14,063 bases of DNA from Gammaproteobacteria bacterium (GCA_028282395.1 JANQHY010000116.1:1-14063), one strand, 5' to 3'. Shown: positions 1-7,631, counted from the stretch's first letter. Notes: a model not told the origin generated them from the letters alone. Program-made: numbers and translations.

Positions 1-985
1 CTTCTACCATGTGGTGAGTATTGTCACCACTCAAGGTAATATGCAGTGCTGCACGTAAACTGTCAGCAAATGATGAGAAGAAATGGGCGACCATCTCTGT
101 TGCTAAATCACCGAGCTGTTCACGCTTGAAATCAGCTTGAAAAACCAAGCAGGGACGATTACTTAAATCGAGAGCAACTGTTGCTAGTGACTCATCCATC
201 GGTAAAACAAAACCGTAACGACCAATACCGATTTTATCACCAAGTGCTTGGCGAATTGCGCTGCCTAAAACAATCGCAACATCCTCTACTGTATGGTGGT
301 CATCAATATGCAGGTCTCCCTGTGCTGTTAACTGTACACTGATACCGGCATGTTTGACTAACTGTTCAAGCATATGGTTAAGGAAGTTAATCCCACTATT
401 AATAGTTGTCTTCTGTGTTTGATCGAGATTGACAGTCACACTAATTGCTGTCTCACTCGTCTGTCTGGTTACCTGTGCAGTGCGCGGACGTTGCAGAATC
501 GTTGTAACGATCTCATTCCAACTCTCACAGCCGGGTTTGCCAATCTGAATAGCATTAATACCAAGGTTGTCTGCTAAAGTTACATCACTATCACGATCAC
601 CAATAACAAACGAGTTGGTGCAATTAATTTTTTGCGTCACTAAATAGTCCATCAGCAACCCTATTTCAGGTTTGCGACAACGGCACCCTTCATCAGCTTG
701 GTGAGGACAAATTTTAATATCCTCAAAAACAATTCCCTGCGACTGTAACAATTTCAACATCAATTGATGTGGTGCTTGAAAGTCTGTTTCAGGAAAAGCA
801 CTTGTGCCAAGACCATCTTGATTTGAAACCATTACCAATTTATACCCAGCTGCCTGCAGTTGTGTTAATGCAGAAAAAACCCCTGGTAAAAAATCGAGCT
901 TATCAATACTATCAATCTGCTGATCCTCTGGTTCAACAATAATCGTGCCATCACGATCAATAAAGAGGTAATTATTTTGCTGCAT
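1..985 (-). CDS. hisB: Bifunctional histidinol-phosphatase / imidazoleglycerol-phosphate dehydratase, 3' end outside window
   Basis: Catalyses two steps of cytosolic histidine biosynthesis: dehydration of imidazoleglycerol phosphate (C-terminal domain) and dephosphorylation of histidinol phosphate (N-terminal HAD domain). I translated 328 codons from the ATG at 985. The HAD nucleophile motif FIDRDGT is at residues 8-14 (Asp10, Asp12), and the zinc loop CPHQADEGCRC (Cys93, His95, Cys101, Cys103) is typical of the E. coli-type fused enzyme. The dehydratase part runs from about residue 170, with the metal-binding motif DDHHTVED at 228-235 and HHMVE at the window edge. The family is about 355 residues, so roughly 27 C-terminal residues are missing. 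A Shine-Dalgarno AGGAGG lies 6 bases before the start. The start overlaps the end of hisC by 14 bases, which indicates translational coupling in the his operon. Confidence 0.97.
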   Translation of the reverse strand, partial: MQQNNYLFIDRDGTIIVEPEDQQIDSIDKLDFLPGVFSALTQLQAAGYKLVMVSNQDGLGTSAFPETDFQAPHQLMLKLLQSQGIVFEDIKICPHQADEGCRCRKPEIGLLMDYLVTQKINCTNSFVIGDRDSDVTLADNLGINAIQIGKPGCESWNEIVTTILQRPRTAQVTRQTSETAISVTVNLDQTQKTTINSGINFLNHMLEQLVKHAGISVQLTAQGDLHIDDHHTVEDVAIVLGSAIRQALGDKIGIGRYGFVLPMDESLATVALDLSNRPCLVFQADFKREQLGDLATEMVAHFFSSFADSLRAALHITLSGDNTHHMVE

Positions 986-2024
986 CGATCGCCTCCTGTT
1001 TCTCCTGTAAGCACATTATTACCTCACTATTCTCTGCAGGTGTGCCAACCGTTAAACGCCATATTAACGGATCAGAGAATTTCTCCGTAAGTGGGCGCAC
1101 AACAATACCCTGATTTAAAAATGTTTCATAAAGTGGTTGACGACTTTTGACTAAAATAAAATTGGCTTGTGATGGCCATACTTTTTCAATTATTGGCATT
1201 TTTTCTAAGCCCTCAATTAAATACTGACGCTGAGACTGATTTATCTCAAGCCGTTGCGTCATTGCAGTTAGACCTGCAGCAGAGAATCTTTCTTGCGCCA
1301 ATGCAATCGATGGCAACGGTAACGGATACGGCGGCATGATTTTCACCATCCAGGAGACAATTTCTCTATTTGCCAATAGCGCACCAATACGCGCCCCTGC
1401 CAGAGCAAACGCTTTTGAGAGTGTACGTAAAATGACTAAATTATCATAACGATCAAGATAACGACTTAAACTCTCACGCCCACTAAACTCAACATAAGCT
1501 TCATCAACAACGACTAATGCCTTACCAGATAGTTTCTGGCATAGTAACAAAATCTCCTGCTCATCAAGCAGATTGCCTGTAGGGTTATTTGGCGAACATA
1601 AAAAAACAATTTTTACTCGCTCTTGATAGGAATCAAGCAGTGCTGGCAAATCAAGCTGAAAACTCTCTGCTAGTAGCGGCACATCGATACAATCAACTCC
1701 CTGAATGCGGCTACAAACATGATACATACCAAAAGTGGGTGAACTCTGCATCACTGCATCACGCTGTGGCATACAACAGAGACGAATTAATAGATCAATG
1801 GCTTCATCACTACCACGACTCACTAATAGCTGATCATCTTGCACTTGATAAAAATTAGCCATTGCCGCAAGCAGTTCTGCAGGCTGTTGCTGCGGATAAC
1901 GATTAATATCACCCTGCTGTGGCCACGGCGACTCATTGGCATTCAACCAAACTCGCCCACTCACTTTTTCACTGCGCGCGGAGCGGTACGGTTTGAACGC
2001 TTGTAGATCTTCTCTAATAATCAT
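972..2024 (-). CDS. hisC: Histidinol-phosphate aminotransferase
   Basis: PLP-dependent aminotransferase (fold type I) that converts imidazole acetol phosphate to histidinol phosphate using glutamate. The 350-residue length is normal. Visible motifs are LNANESP near residue 27, SPNNPTG at 144-150, DEAY at 174-177 with the PLP-contacting Asp174, and TLSKAFALAGARIG at 201-214 with Schiff-base Lys204. A C-terminal substrate-binding arginine lies in WRLTVGTP. The start ATG shares one base with the hisD stop codon (TAATG), and a GGAG lies just inside the hisD end, so translation is coupled to hisD. Its own end overlaps hisB. Nothing is missing or unusual. Confidence 0.97.
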   Translation of the reverse strand: MIIREDLQAFKPYRSARSEKVSGRVWLNANESPWPQQGDINRYPQQQPAELLAAMANFYQVQDDQLLVSRGSDEAIDLLIRLCCMPQRDAVMQSSPTFGMYHVCSRIQGVDCIDVPLLAESFQLDLPALLDSYQERVKIVFLCSPNNPTGNLLDEQEILLLCQKLSGKALVVVDEAYVEFSGRESLSRYLDRYDNLVILRTLSKAFALAGARIGALLANREIVSWMVKIMPPYPLPLPSIALAQERFSAAGLTAMTQRLEINQSQRQYLIEGLEKMPIIEKVWPSQANFILVKSRQPLYETFLNQGIVVRPLTEKFSDPLIWRLTVGTPAENSEVIMCLQEKQEAIDAAK

Positions 2025-3328
2025 TATGCCTCCACACCTAATTTTTTTAATCGCAATGCTATAGCCTGACTGTGAGCATCAAGCCCCTCGATCTGTGCCA
2101 GCATCATGGTTGCTTCAGCCAACTGTGCAAAACCCTCTTGATCTACCTGCTGAACACTCAGCGCAACTAAATAGTCCTCTACACAAAGGCCACTATAACT
2201 GCGTGCATAGCCGCTAGTCGGCAACACATGATTGGAACCAGTAATATAATCACCTAACGCTTCAGGCGTCCAGTTACCAACAAACACTGCACCCGCTGCT
2301 TTCACAGAAGATAAATAACGTTGTGGTTGTGCCAACTGTAAAATTAAATGTTCAGGTGCATAACGGTTACTGATAGTAAATGCCTGCTCAATGTCATCAA
2401 CAACAATAGCTTTACTATGCTGTAGGGACTGCAGTGCAATCGCACAACGACTCAGTTGTGGCAACTGCTTAACAACCTCATCAACAACTGCTTCAGCAAA
2501 ATTTTGCTCATCACTCACCAACAATACTTGTGAATCGCTACCATGTTCGGCTTGTGCTAACAAATCCGCTGCAACAAATTCTGGATCAGCACTGCCGTCG
2601 GCAATCACCATCACTTCAGAAGGCCCTGCCGGGAGGTCGATGCTTGCACCGTGTGGATCTTGTGCTACAGCTAGTTTTGCTGTCATTACCCAGCGATTGC
2701 CTGGGCCAAATATTTTATCAACTTTAGGAATAGTCTCGGTACCGTAAGCCATTGCCGCTATTGCTTGGGCCCCGCCAACAACAAAAACCGTTTCAATCCC
2801 ACAAAGTTTTGCTGCCAATAGCAAACGTGGATCGACTTTGCCATCATTATTAGGGGGTGTACATAACACTCGCAAGGGACAGCCCGCAATTTTAGCTGGT
2901 AACGCAATCATCATTAATGTTGAAATCAGCGGTGCACTGCCGCCAGGCACATAAAGTCCAACACGTTCAATCGGACGAAACAGACGCTGACAGATTACTG
3001 GCGAAGTCGTTATCTGTTTATCTGCTGGCAAACATTGGCGGTGATAATCACTGATACGCGCAATAGCCATCTCCATGGCGACAACAGTTTCATTATCGAT
3101 GCCGACGATGGCCTGATCCATTTCGTCACTGGAAATCATTAAACTCTCTAACACCACACTATCAAACTGCTGTGTCAGGGCGTATAAAGCTTGATCTCCT
3201 TCATATTTGATCCGTGCAATAATCTCATCAACAGTTGCTTTCATTTTATCATCAGTCGTTGCTTGTGGGCGCTGTAGCAGATCAATCTGCTCATTTTCAT
3301 TGAGGGTTTGCCAATTAACAATTTTCAT
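2024..3328 (-). CDS. hisD: Histidinol dehydrogenase
   Basis: Zinc- and NAD-dependent enzyme that oxidises L-histidinol to histidine in two steps, the last reactions of the pathway. The protein has 434 residues, the same as E. coli HisD. The key residues fall at E. coli numbering: zinc ligands Gln259 and His262 (LLAQAEHG), Asp360 (EALGD) and His419 (DAHS), and the catalytic pair Glu326-His327 in RYAPEHL. The PGGSAPL and FGPGN segments of the NAD/substrate region are intact. The start ATG at 3328 follows GGAG with a 7-base spacer. The gene begins 14 bases after hisG and ends overlapping hisC by one base. Confidence 0.98.
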   Translation of the reverse strand: MKIVNWQTLNENEQIDLLQRPQATTDDKMKATVDEIIARIKYEGDQALYALTQQFDSVVLESLMISSDEMDQAIVGIDNETVVAMEMAIARISDYHRQCLPADKQITTSPVICQRLFRPIERVGLYVPGGSAPLISTLMMIALPAKIAGCPLRVLCTPPNNDGKVDPRLLLAAKLCGIETVFVVGGAQAIAAMAYGTETIPKVDKIFGPGNRWVMTAKLAVAQDPHGASIDLPAGPSEVMVIADGSADPEFVAADLLAQAEHGSDSQVLLVSDEQNFAEAVVDEVVKQLPQLSRCAIALQSLQHSKAIVVDDIEQAFTISNRYAPEHLILQLAQPQRYLSSVKAAGAVFVGNWTPEALGDYITGSNHVLPTSGYARSYSGLCVEDYLVALSVQQVDQEGFAQLAEATMMLAQIEGLDAHSQAIALRLKKLGVEA

Positions 3329-3342
3329 TTTCTACTCCACGA

Positions 3343-4248
3343 TCAATACAACATTTTTTCTATCGGCAGCACTAAAATTGAGCTGGCACCGCACGCTTTT
3401 AATTTCTCTAATGTCCCCCAAAAAGGCCCCTCGGCAGAGACGACATGCACCGCCACACGCTCACTATCACCCTCTAACGGCATGATGGTTGGCGATTCAA
3501 ATCCAGGTAATAGTTCTGCTATTGCTGGCAATGCCGATTTAGGCGCATGAAGCATAATATATTTACTCTCTTTAGCCCGCAGCACACCTTTAATACGCCG
3601 CAACAGCAACTCATAACTACTCCTCTGTGCAGCAGAAAATTCACTAGTAGATTTAATCAATACCGCTTCGCTTTCAATAACAGTTTCTACTTCACGCAGG
3701 TTATTTTCTTCGAGCGTTCTACCGGTTGAAACCAGATCACAAATGGCATCTGCCATTTCTAAACGCGGGGCAACTTCTACCGATCCCGATATCACCAACG
3801 TCTCTGCCTGCAGCTGATTTCTTTGCAAATAGTCATTCAATAGGTGTGGATAGCTAGTAGCGATACGCAACCCAGCCAAACTTTGACAATCTTGATATGG
3901 CTTGTCCTGGGGAAATGCAATGGATAATCGACAACGACTAAAACCTAAACGCTTGACTACTTCAAAACGGCTCGGATCACCATTACTACGCTGATAAAGA
4001 TTTTTCTCCTGCAGGACATTATCACCAACAATGCCGATGTCACAAAGGTTATCCATCACTAACGTTGGAATATCGTCATCACGCACAAAAAGAATATCGA
4101 TTGGCAGATTTTCAACGTGACAAAACAGCGAGCTTTTCGCTAAGGTGATCTGCAAACCACAACGGGTTAATAAGTCGATCGAGTCGCGATTTAAACGGCC
4201 CTTTTTCTGTATGGCCACCCTAAGGCGTTGTTTTTTCTGTGTTATCAT
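3343..4248 (-). CDS. hisG: ATP phosphoribosyltransferase, long form with C-terminal regulatory domain
   Basis: First and feedback-controlled step of histidine synthesis: condensation of ATP with PRPP. The 301-residue length matches the hexameric long form (E. coli 299), so no HisZ partner is needed. The N-terminus RLRVAIQKKGRL is typical. The PRPP-binding segment DLVSTGRTLEENNL is at about residues 171-184, and the last 75 residues form the ACT-like domain that binds histidine. The ATG at 4248 gives the expected N-terminus, but no Shine-Dalgarno is visible before it (TATCACAGTATT precedes the ATG), which is unusual for the first gene of an operon. A strong promoter lies 38-66 bases upstream. 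It is the first gene of hisGDCB in this window. Confidence 0.97.
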   Translation of the reverse strand: MITQKKQRLRVAIQKKGRLNRDSIDLLTRCGLQITLAKSSLFCHVENLPIDILFVRDDDIPTLVMDNLCDIGIVGDNVLQEKNLYQRSNGDPSRFEVVKRLGFSRCRLSIAFPQDKPYQDCQSLAGLRIATSYPHLLNDYLQRNQLQAETLVISGSVEVAPRLEMADAICDLVSTGRTLEENNLREVETVIESEAVLIKSTSEFSAAQRSSYELLLRRIKGVLRAKESKYIMLHAPKSALPAIAELLPGFESPTIMPLEGDSERVAVHVVSAEGPFWGTLEKLKACGASSILVLPIEKMLY

Positions 4249-4259
4249 AATACTGTGAT

Positions 4260-4276
4260 ATTACATTACTACATTA
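4260..4276. repeat. Short direct repeat at predicted his transcription start; possible operator
   Basis: TACATTA occurs twice, 8 bases apart (4262-4268 and 4270-4276), just downstream of the predicted hisG start point. ATTACATT at 4260-4267 recurs at 4353-4360, upstream of the promoter. The placement would suit a repressor site, but the region is very AT-rich and chance is possible. Confidence 0.25.
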
Positions 4277-4285
4277 ATATAATAG

Positions 4286-4314
4286 AATATACCCTACCCG
4301 ATGAATCTTGTCAA
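4286..4314 (-). promoter_or_regulatory. sigma70 promoter of the his operon
   Basis: On the minus strand a perfect -35 TTGACA (4314-4309), a 17-base spacer and -10 TATATT (4291-4286) lie upstream of hisG. The predicted start is near 4279, giving a leader of only about 31 bases. That leaves no room for a histidine-codon leader peptide and attenuator of the enterobacterial kind. Confidence 0.8.
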
Positions 4315-4365
4315 GAGAGTGATTGTTTTGGATAAAATATATAGCACTCTCTATTACATTGGTAT

Positions 4366-4388
4366 TGAGCAAAAAATCTGCTTGCTCA
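4366..4388. repeat. Inverted repeat TGAGCAA/TTGCTCA
   Basis: A 7-base perfect inverted repeat with a 9-base loop lies in the 275-base gap between the divergent hisG and the 4524 gene, upstream of both promoters. No T-tract follows strongly on either strand, so it may be a protein site or chance. Confidence 0.3.
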
Positions 4389-4445
4389 GCATTGCAAGTA
4401 AATGAACATATCCAATTGATTTAATATATGAAATTCTATATTATA

Positions 4446-4474
4446 TTGATATATTGAGAAATATATTGTATAAT
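4446..4474 (+). promoter_or_regulatory. sigma70 promoter of the 4524 membrane protein gene
   Basis: TTGATA (4446-4451), a 17-base spacer and a perfect TATAAT (4469-4474) lie upstream of the 4524 gene. Transcription would start near 4481, giving a 5' leader of about 43 bases. It is divergent from the his promoter. Confidence 0.7.
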
Positions 4475-4523
4475 ACCTGTAATACCTTTTATAAATATTA
4501 TTGTGGAATTTTAGGCATACATT

Positions 4524-5837
4524 ATGGCACTTAGTCACACTGAAAGTGAGCAAAATGATACTAAAAACAGCTATGATTTTTCCAACTCTCAGCAGGAGAT
4601 ATTGGAGAATTTAGATTTACATAAAGCCCAACGTCCTGAAACTCATAGCTCTCCTAATGCTGTTTTCAAAACACTGGAACCAAAAAACGATTTTTCATTC
4701 AAAAAAGCATGGGCGAATACAAAATGGTTCTTATGGACATTCATTGGCTGGCCGCTTTGGACTTTAACGCGTTTTATCATTGTGGTGTTATTAGCTATTA
4801 TTAGCCCTATTATCGCGTTGATCAGCTCATTGTATAGTTTGGGCAAGCTAATTTTTTCTAAAGATAATGCAGAATCTGCACTATCAATGAAATTACGGCT
4901 TATGGAAATCATTCTTGATGCAGCCAACTTTCTTGCCATAGCCGCTGGCTTTACTATGATGGCTTTAACAATATCGAATACATTGGAAAACTATATCCAT
5001 GGCATCTTTGATCAAACAAAAACTTCTCTGCATGCAACATTCACCGCTGGCAGCCAACTTGCCGCTTATGTTGCTCTATTACAAGCATTCTCAATGCTGT
5101 ACGATTTTTTTGATAATATTAAGATGTTAATGAAAATACAGACAGCATTTAAAGGAACTATCTATGCTTTAAATACATCAACAGCAGTCGCATTATGGGG
5201 CGCCAACATTGTCACAGGATTAGCTATTGGCGCAGATATTGCATTGAGTGTTGCTGGACTAGTAGGGAAGAATAGTCATCACCTACTGCACTTCATTCCA
5301 GGCCTAACGGTTGCCATTCAAGCAATGAATATTCTTATTGATATAACACAAACCCTGCTATTTATCTATAAACTCAACAAACTGATAAAGTCAATTAACT
5401 CTTTAAAAAGCCAGCAATTCGATGATGAAGCCTCCATCTCTTTATCAGCGGAACAAGAAGAGCTGTGCAACGACCTTAATATCAATACGCTAACCCTAAA
5501 ACAGGGAAAACTTTTAAATGTCGTGACAGACCAATGTTATGCTTTAGCGCTCAGAACCGCTGCGAAAGTACTTTTATTAGCTGCCTGTATTATTGCAACG
5601 GTGCTTAATCCAGTTTTAGGCGCAATAGTCACGCTAGGAGCCGTACTGATTGCACAAGGATTAAAGCAAGAGTCAAAAAATACCCAGCTGGAGATGGTTA
5701 AACAAAAAGGTTCCGTGTTTTATCGCCAAGGCAGTGCAAGACAAACAATGTATAACGGTATCACAAACAGATGTGTCAAAGGTTTTGATCAAGATGAATT
5801 CATCATTGATAACGATAGTACGATTGGGCCAACCTAA
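4524..5837 (+). CDS. Multi-span membrane protein of unknown function, 437 residues
   Basis: I do not recognise this family. A polar N-terminus of about 60 residues (rich in S, E, N, Q) has no signal peptide. It is followed by hydrophobic segments at about residues 66-108 (one or two spans), 129-153, 172-194, 213-247, 254-285 and 343-380 (probably two), so about eight spans in the inner or a host membrane. A polar loop of about 55 residues lies at 288-342, and the polar C-terminal tail of about 57 residues ends DNDSTIGPT. The start ATG has only a weak ribosome site (TTAGG, about 9 bases upstream), but the strong promoter and long uninterrupted frame support expression. The gene stands alone, divergent from his and ending at a bidirectional terminator. 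A secreted effector of an intracellular bacterium is one possibility, but nothing in the sequence proves it. Confidence 0.85.
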   Translation: MALSHTESEQNDTKNSYDFSNSQQEILENLDLHKAQRPETHSSPNAVFKTLEPKNDFSFKKAWANTKWFLWTFIGWPLWTLTRFIIVVLLAIISPIIALISSLYSLGKLIFSKDNAESALSMKLRLMEIILDAANFLAIAAGFTMMALTISNTLENYIHGIFDQTKTSLHATFTAGSQLAAYVALLQAFSMLYDFFDNIKMLMKIQTAFKGTIYALNTSTAVALWGANIVTGLAIGADIALSVAGLVGKNSHHLLHFIPGLTVAIQAMNILIDITQTLLFIYKLNKLIKSINSLKSQQFDDEASISLSAEQEELCNDLNINTLTLKQGKLLNVVTDQCYALALRTAAKVLLLAACIIATVLNPVLGAIVTLGAVLIAQGLKQESKNTQLEMVKQKGSVFYRQGSARQTMYNGITNRCVKGFDQDEFIIDNDSTIGPT

Positions 5838-5907
5838 ATAGATGCTATTATTCATTCTATTCTTTCAAAAAGCGCCAATACTTTTAAGATATTTCGTTCA
5901 CAAATAG

Positions 5908-5950
5908 AAAAGCCGCGCACCTGAGCACACGGCTTTTGCTAAAGCAAAAG
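5908..5950. terminator. Bidirectional terminator between convergent genes
   Basis: The stem AAAAGCCG (5908-5915) / CGGCTTTT (5930-5937) encloses a 14-base loop and reads as a terminator on both strands between the convergent 4524 and 6000 genes. A second, overlapping inverted repeat CTTTTGCT/AGCAAAAG (5933-5950) is mutually exclusive with it. Confidence 0.7.
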
Positions 5951-5999
5951 GATAGAAAAGACAACTCAGTAGAAGAGTTACCTCCACTATCGCATGACA

Positions 6000-6422
6000 T
6001 CATTGATAGTGACTACCAATGCAGTTATTTAGCCAGAGATTAAGAAAGTCATTCAGAGAGTCTAATAGTTTTGGCTTCCATTGCTTGCTTTCCTGATCAA
6101 AAACACGGTCATAGCGATAGATATTCTGAAAGCTAAGGGGTATGGCAATACCCGACTGTTCAGATTTATCCAACCTTACCTCCATGTCAGGATCAGAAAC
6201 GAGTTCACCATTGAGCTCATAGCTATGGTGCAAAGCTATCGACATCCTATCAGTTTCTCTCCCCAGTATATCCAGATGCAGATCCATCAGCCCTCCACTC
6301 TTAAGCTTTTTGGCGCTTCCTGTCTTAAGGTTCCAGATATCAGGAAAAAGTATCAATATCTTTTGATAGCTTTCCCCCATATTCTTTATCTGCTTTAAAC
6401 TAAATAGCCTCCTATTAATCAT
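6000..6422 (-). CDS. Small conserved hypothetical protein resembling plasmid/ICE DUF6908 or DUF1249-type proteins
   Basis: 140 residues, no signal peptide or membrane span. The central part, ALHHSYELNGELVSDPDMEV (about residues 63-82), and the following aromatic stretch (YRYDRVFD, then KPKLLDSLNDFLNLWL) resemble, from memory, small proteins carried by plasmids and integrative conjugative elements with an NG[DE]L..DP[DE]M motif (DUF6908-like; YqiB/DUF1249 has a similar layout). Their function is unknown. The start ATG at 6422 has an excellent AAAGGAG 8 bases upstream, but that site can pair with CTCCTTT just before it (separate entry). It is the last gene of the ssb operon and ends before the bidirectional terminator near 5908. 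The family assignment is tentative; the coding call is firm. Confidence 0.8.
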   Translation of the reverse strand: MINRRLFSLKQIKNMGESYQKILILFPDIWNLKTGSAKKLKSGGLMDLHLDILGRETDRMSIALHHSYELNGELVSDPDMEVRLDKSEQSGIAIPLSFQNIYRYDRVFDQESKQWKPKLLDSLNDFLNLWLNNCIGSHYQ

Positions 6423-6430
6423 AATAATTT

Positions 6431-6461
6431 CTCCTTTAAAATTAAAAAAATGTCAAAGGAG
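6431..6461 (-). promoter_or_regulatory. Hairpin sequestering the ribosome binding site of the 6000-6422 gene
   Basis: On the minus strand CTCCTTT (6461-6455) is perfectly complementary to the Shine-Dalgarno AAAGGAG (6437-6431), with a U-rich 17-base loop between. A 7-bp stem would cover the ribosome site, so translation may need unfolding of the RNA or a trans-acting partner. Confidence 0.55.
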
Positions 6462-6466
6462 CTACA

Positions 6467-6490
6467 CATCAGGGAATCACTCCCCTGACG
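6467..6490 (-). terminator. Intercistronic hairpin, weak terminator or processing site
   Basis: On the minus strand CGTCAGGG (6490-6483) pairs with CCCTGATG (6474-6467), eight pairs including one G-U, around an 8-base loop. A run of seven Ts follows about 16 bases later, too far for a classical terminator. It lies directly before the RBS-hiding hairpin. Confidence 0.45.
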
Positions 6491-6507
6491 GGTTAAACAA
6501 AACGATT

Positions 6508-7029
6508 CTAGCCTAAGCTGTGTAACATCAGCATACTGAAAGCTAGTAAAGTCAACACCTCTCCACGCGCAAATGCACGAGAATCAAGATTTCTATACAA
6601 ATGTGCAATGGAGGACGGACTGTCAACCTTATGCTCAATTTTTACCAAACGATCCATCATACGTTGCTGGTTAAATATATGATTGCGTTGCATGACAACT
6701 ACATCATTTAACCGCTCATGTAACTCAGTAATCTGTTTGCTAAGTTGCTGGTGCTGCTCTTCGAATGCCCACATCATCTTTTTCATTCTGATATCGACAC
6801 CTTCTTTGGTCACAAACTCAGCATGAATCAATTGATCGATATTTTCCTTGAGTTTCTCCAACTGATACATCCGCTTACTTTTTGCTAACGTATTATGAGT
6901 CCGCTTTCGCAGGACACGAATCTTAGCTTTCAAAGCTGCAAAATGCTGCTGAGAAATCTCTTCATGCTGGTTACGGGTTAATGAAACCAGTGCATTCAAC
7001 TCGCGTAATAGGTCAATTTTCTCGTTCAT
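6508..7029 (-). CDS. Coiled-coil protein with C-terminal hydrophobic anchor, unknown function
   Basis: 173 residues. Residues 1 to about 130 are rich in L, K, E, Q and R with long heptad-like stretches (for example QQLSKQITELHERLNDVVVM), indicating a helical coiled coil. The last 18 residues, GEVLTLLAFSMLMLHSLG, are hydrophobic and could be a single tail anchor with nothing beyond it. There is no signal peptide. The start ATG at 7029 is well supported by AAGGAGG with a 5-base spacer. It is the middle gene of the ssb operon, 93 bases after ssb across a structured gap. I recognise no family; a membrane-tethered scaffold or partition-type helper is only a guess. Confidence 0.8.
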   Translation of the reverse strand: MNEKIDLLRELNALVSLTRNQHEEISQQHFAALKAKIRVLRKRTHNTLAKSKRMYQLEKLKENIDQLIHAEFVTKEGVDIRMKKMMWAFEEQHQQLSKQITELHERLNDVVVMQRNHIFNQQRMMDRLVKIEHKVDSPSSIAHLYRNLDSRAFARGEVLTLLAFSMLMLHSLG

Positions 7030-7064
7030 GAGATCCTCCTTTACAATTTTATCAATGAAAAAGT

Positions 7065-7107
7065 GGAATCTCGGTTTCCCAGAAGGGAAACCAAAGATTC
7101 CCCTTCT
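7065..7107 (-). terminator. Attenuator-like terminator with competing pairing between ssb and the coiled-coil gene
   Basis: On the minus strand GGAATC (7101-7096) and GGTTTCCC (7092-7085) pair with GATTCC and GGGAAACC (7080-7073 and 7070-7065) around a 4-base loop: an 8-bp and a 6-bp stem separated by a small internal loop. A U-rich run CTTTTT follows. AGAAGGG (7107-7101) is also complementary to CCCTTCT (7087-7081), which would break this hairpin. Mutually exclusive folds suggest control of readthrough. Confidence 0.6.
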
Positions 7108-7122
7108 TTTGGGATAAATGAA

Positions 7123-7566
7123 TCAAGCAGCGTTTTCTATCTCAGCAGAAAGCGAGCTGTCTGTCTGCTCTTCATCCTGCTGTTTAGAATCTAAAAAGCG
7201 CAGACAATTTGCCACTACCTGCAAAGATGAACGCGTATTGCCTAATTTATCAGTCCAGATAGATGTTGATAGCCGGCCTTCAATAAGCACATGTTTGCCC
7301 GACTTGAAATATAAATCAGCTGTATCAGCGGTAGCGCCATAACAGACAATTGATACCCAAATCTTTTTCGATTTCAACTCACCTGCTTTTTCGTATATTT
7401 CACTGACTTCAATGGAAAACTTAGCAAAAGAGCTTTTACTTCCCTTGTCACCGATATACTTGTAGTTATCACCAGACAACCCTTCAATACAGACTCGATT
7501 GATATGCGAATTGGCCTTCCTTACTTGATGCTGAAACGCAGCAATTGAACGTTGATTATCACTCAT
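7123..7566 (-). CDS. ssb: Single-stranded DNA-binding protein, plasmid/ICE-type paralogue
   Basis: Coats single-stranded DNA during replication, recombination or conjugative transfer. 147 residues from the second ATG (7566). The OB-fold spans about residues 22-125: INRVCIEG, then SFAKFSIEVSE, KIWVSIVCYG and VLIEGRLSTSIWTDKLGN, matching the SSB strands, with aromatic residues at Trp70, Tyr76, Phe87 and Trp104. The C-terminal tail of about 20 residues is acidic (DEEQTDSS) but ends SAEIENAA, so the usual DDxxF or DxIPF partner-binding tip is absent. I chose 7566 because AAGGAGA is 7-8 bases away; it would be too close to the ATG at 7572. It is the first gene of a three-gene operon behind a very long non-coding leader. 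Many mobile elements carry their own ssb; the chromosomal copy would be elsewhere. Confidence 0.9.
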   Translation of the reverse strand: MSDNQRSIAAFQHQVRKANSHINRVCIEGLSGDNYKYIGDKGSKSSFAKFSIEVSEIYEKAGELKSKKIWVSIVCYGATADTADLYFKSGKHVLIEGRLSTSIWTDKLGNTRSSLQVVANCLRFLDSKQQDEEQTDSSLSAEIENAA

Positions 7567-7591
7567 TATCATTCTCCTTAAAAATTACTTT

Positions 7592-7631
7592 AAAAAATAA
7601 AAAAATAATGGCGCGATAATTGACCGCGACC
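7592..7631 (-). terminator. Terminator-like hairpin in the ssb leader
   Basis: On the minus strand GGTCGCG (7631-7625) pairs with CGCGCC (7615-7610), one bulged base, 9-base loop. It is followed after a few bases by two long T runs. It lies just upstream of the ssb Shine-Dalgarno, so transcription would stop before ssb unless RNA polymerase is antiterminated. Confidence 0.6.

Noticed and set aside
374..577. 67-codon plus-strand frame, and similar frames at 1589, 2391, 3207, 3308 and 13588
   Set aside because: These are antisense shadows of hisB, hisC, hisD, hisG and the MFS gene, which are certain from motifs.
5933..5950. CTTTTGCT/AGCAAAAG inverted repeat as a separate terminator
   Set aside because: The loop would be only two bases at full pairing and it competes with the better stem at 5908-5937; treated as part of the same bidirectional terminator region.
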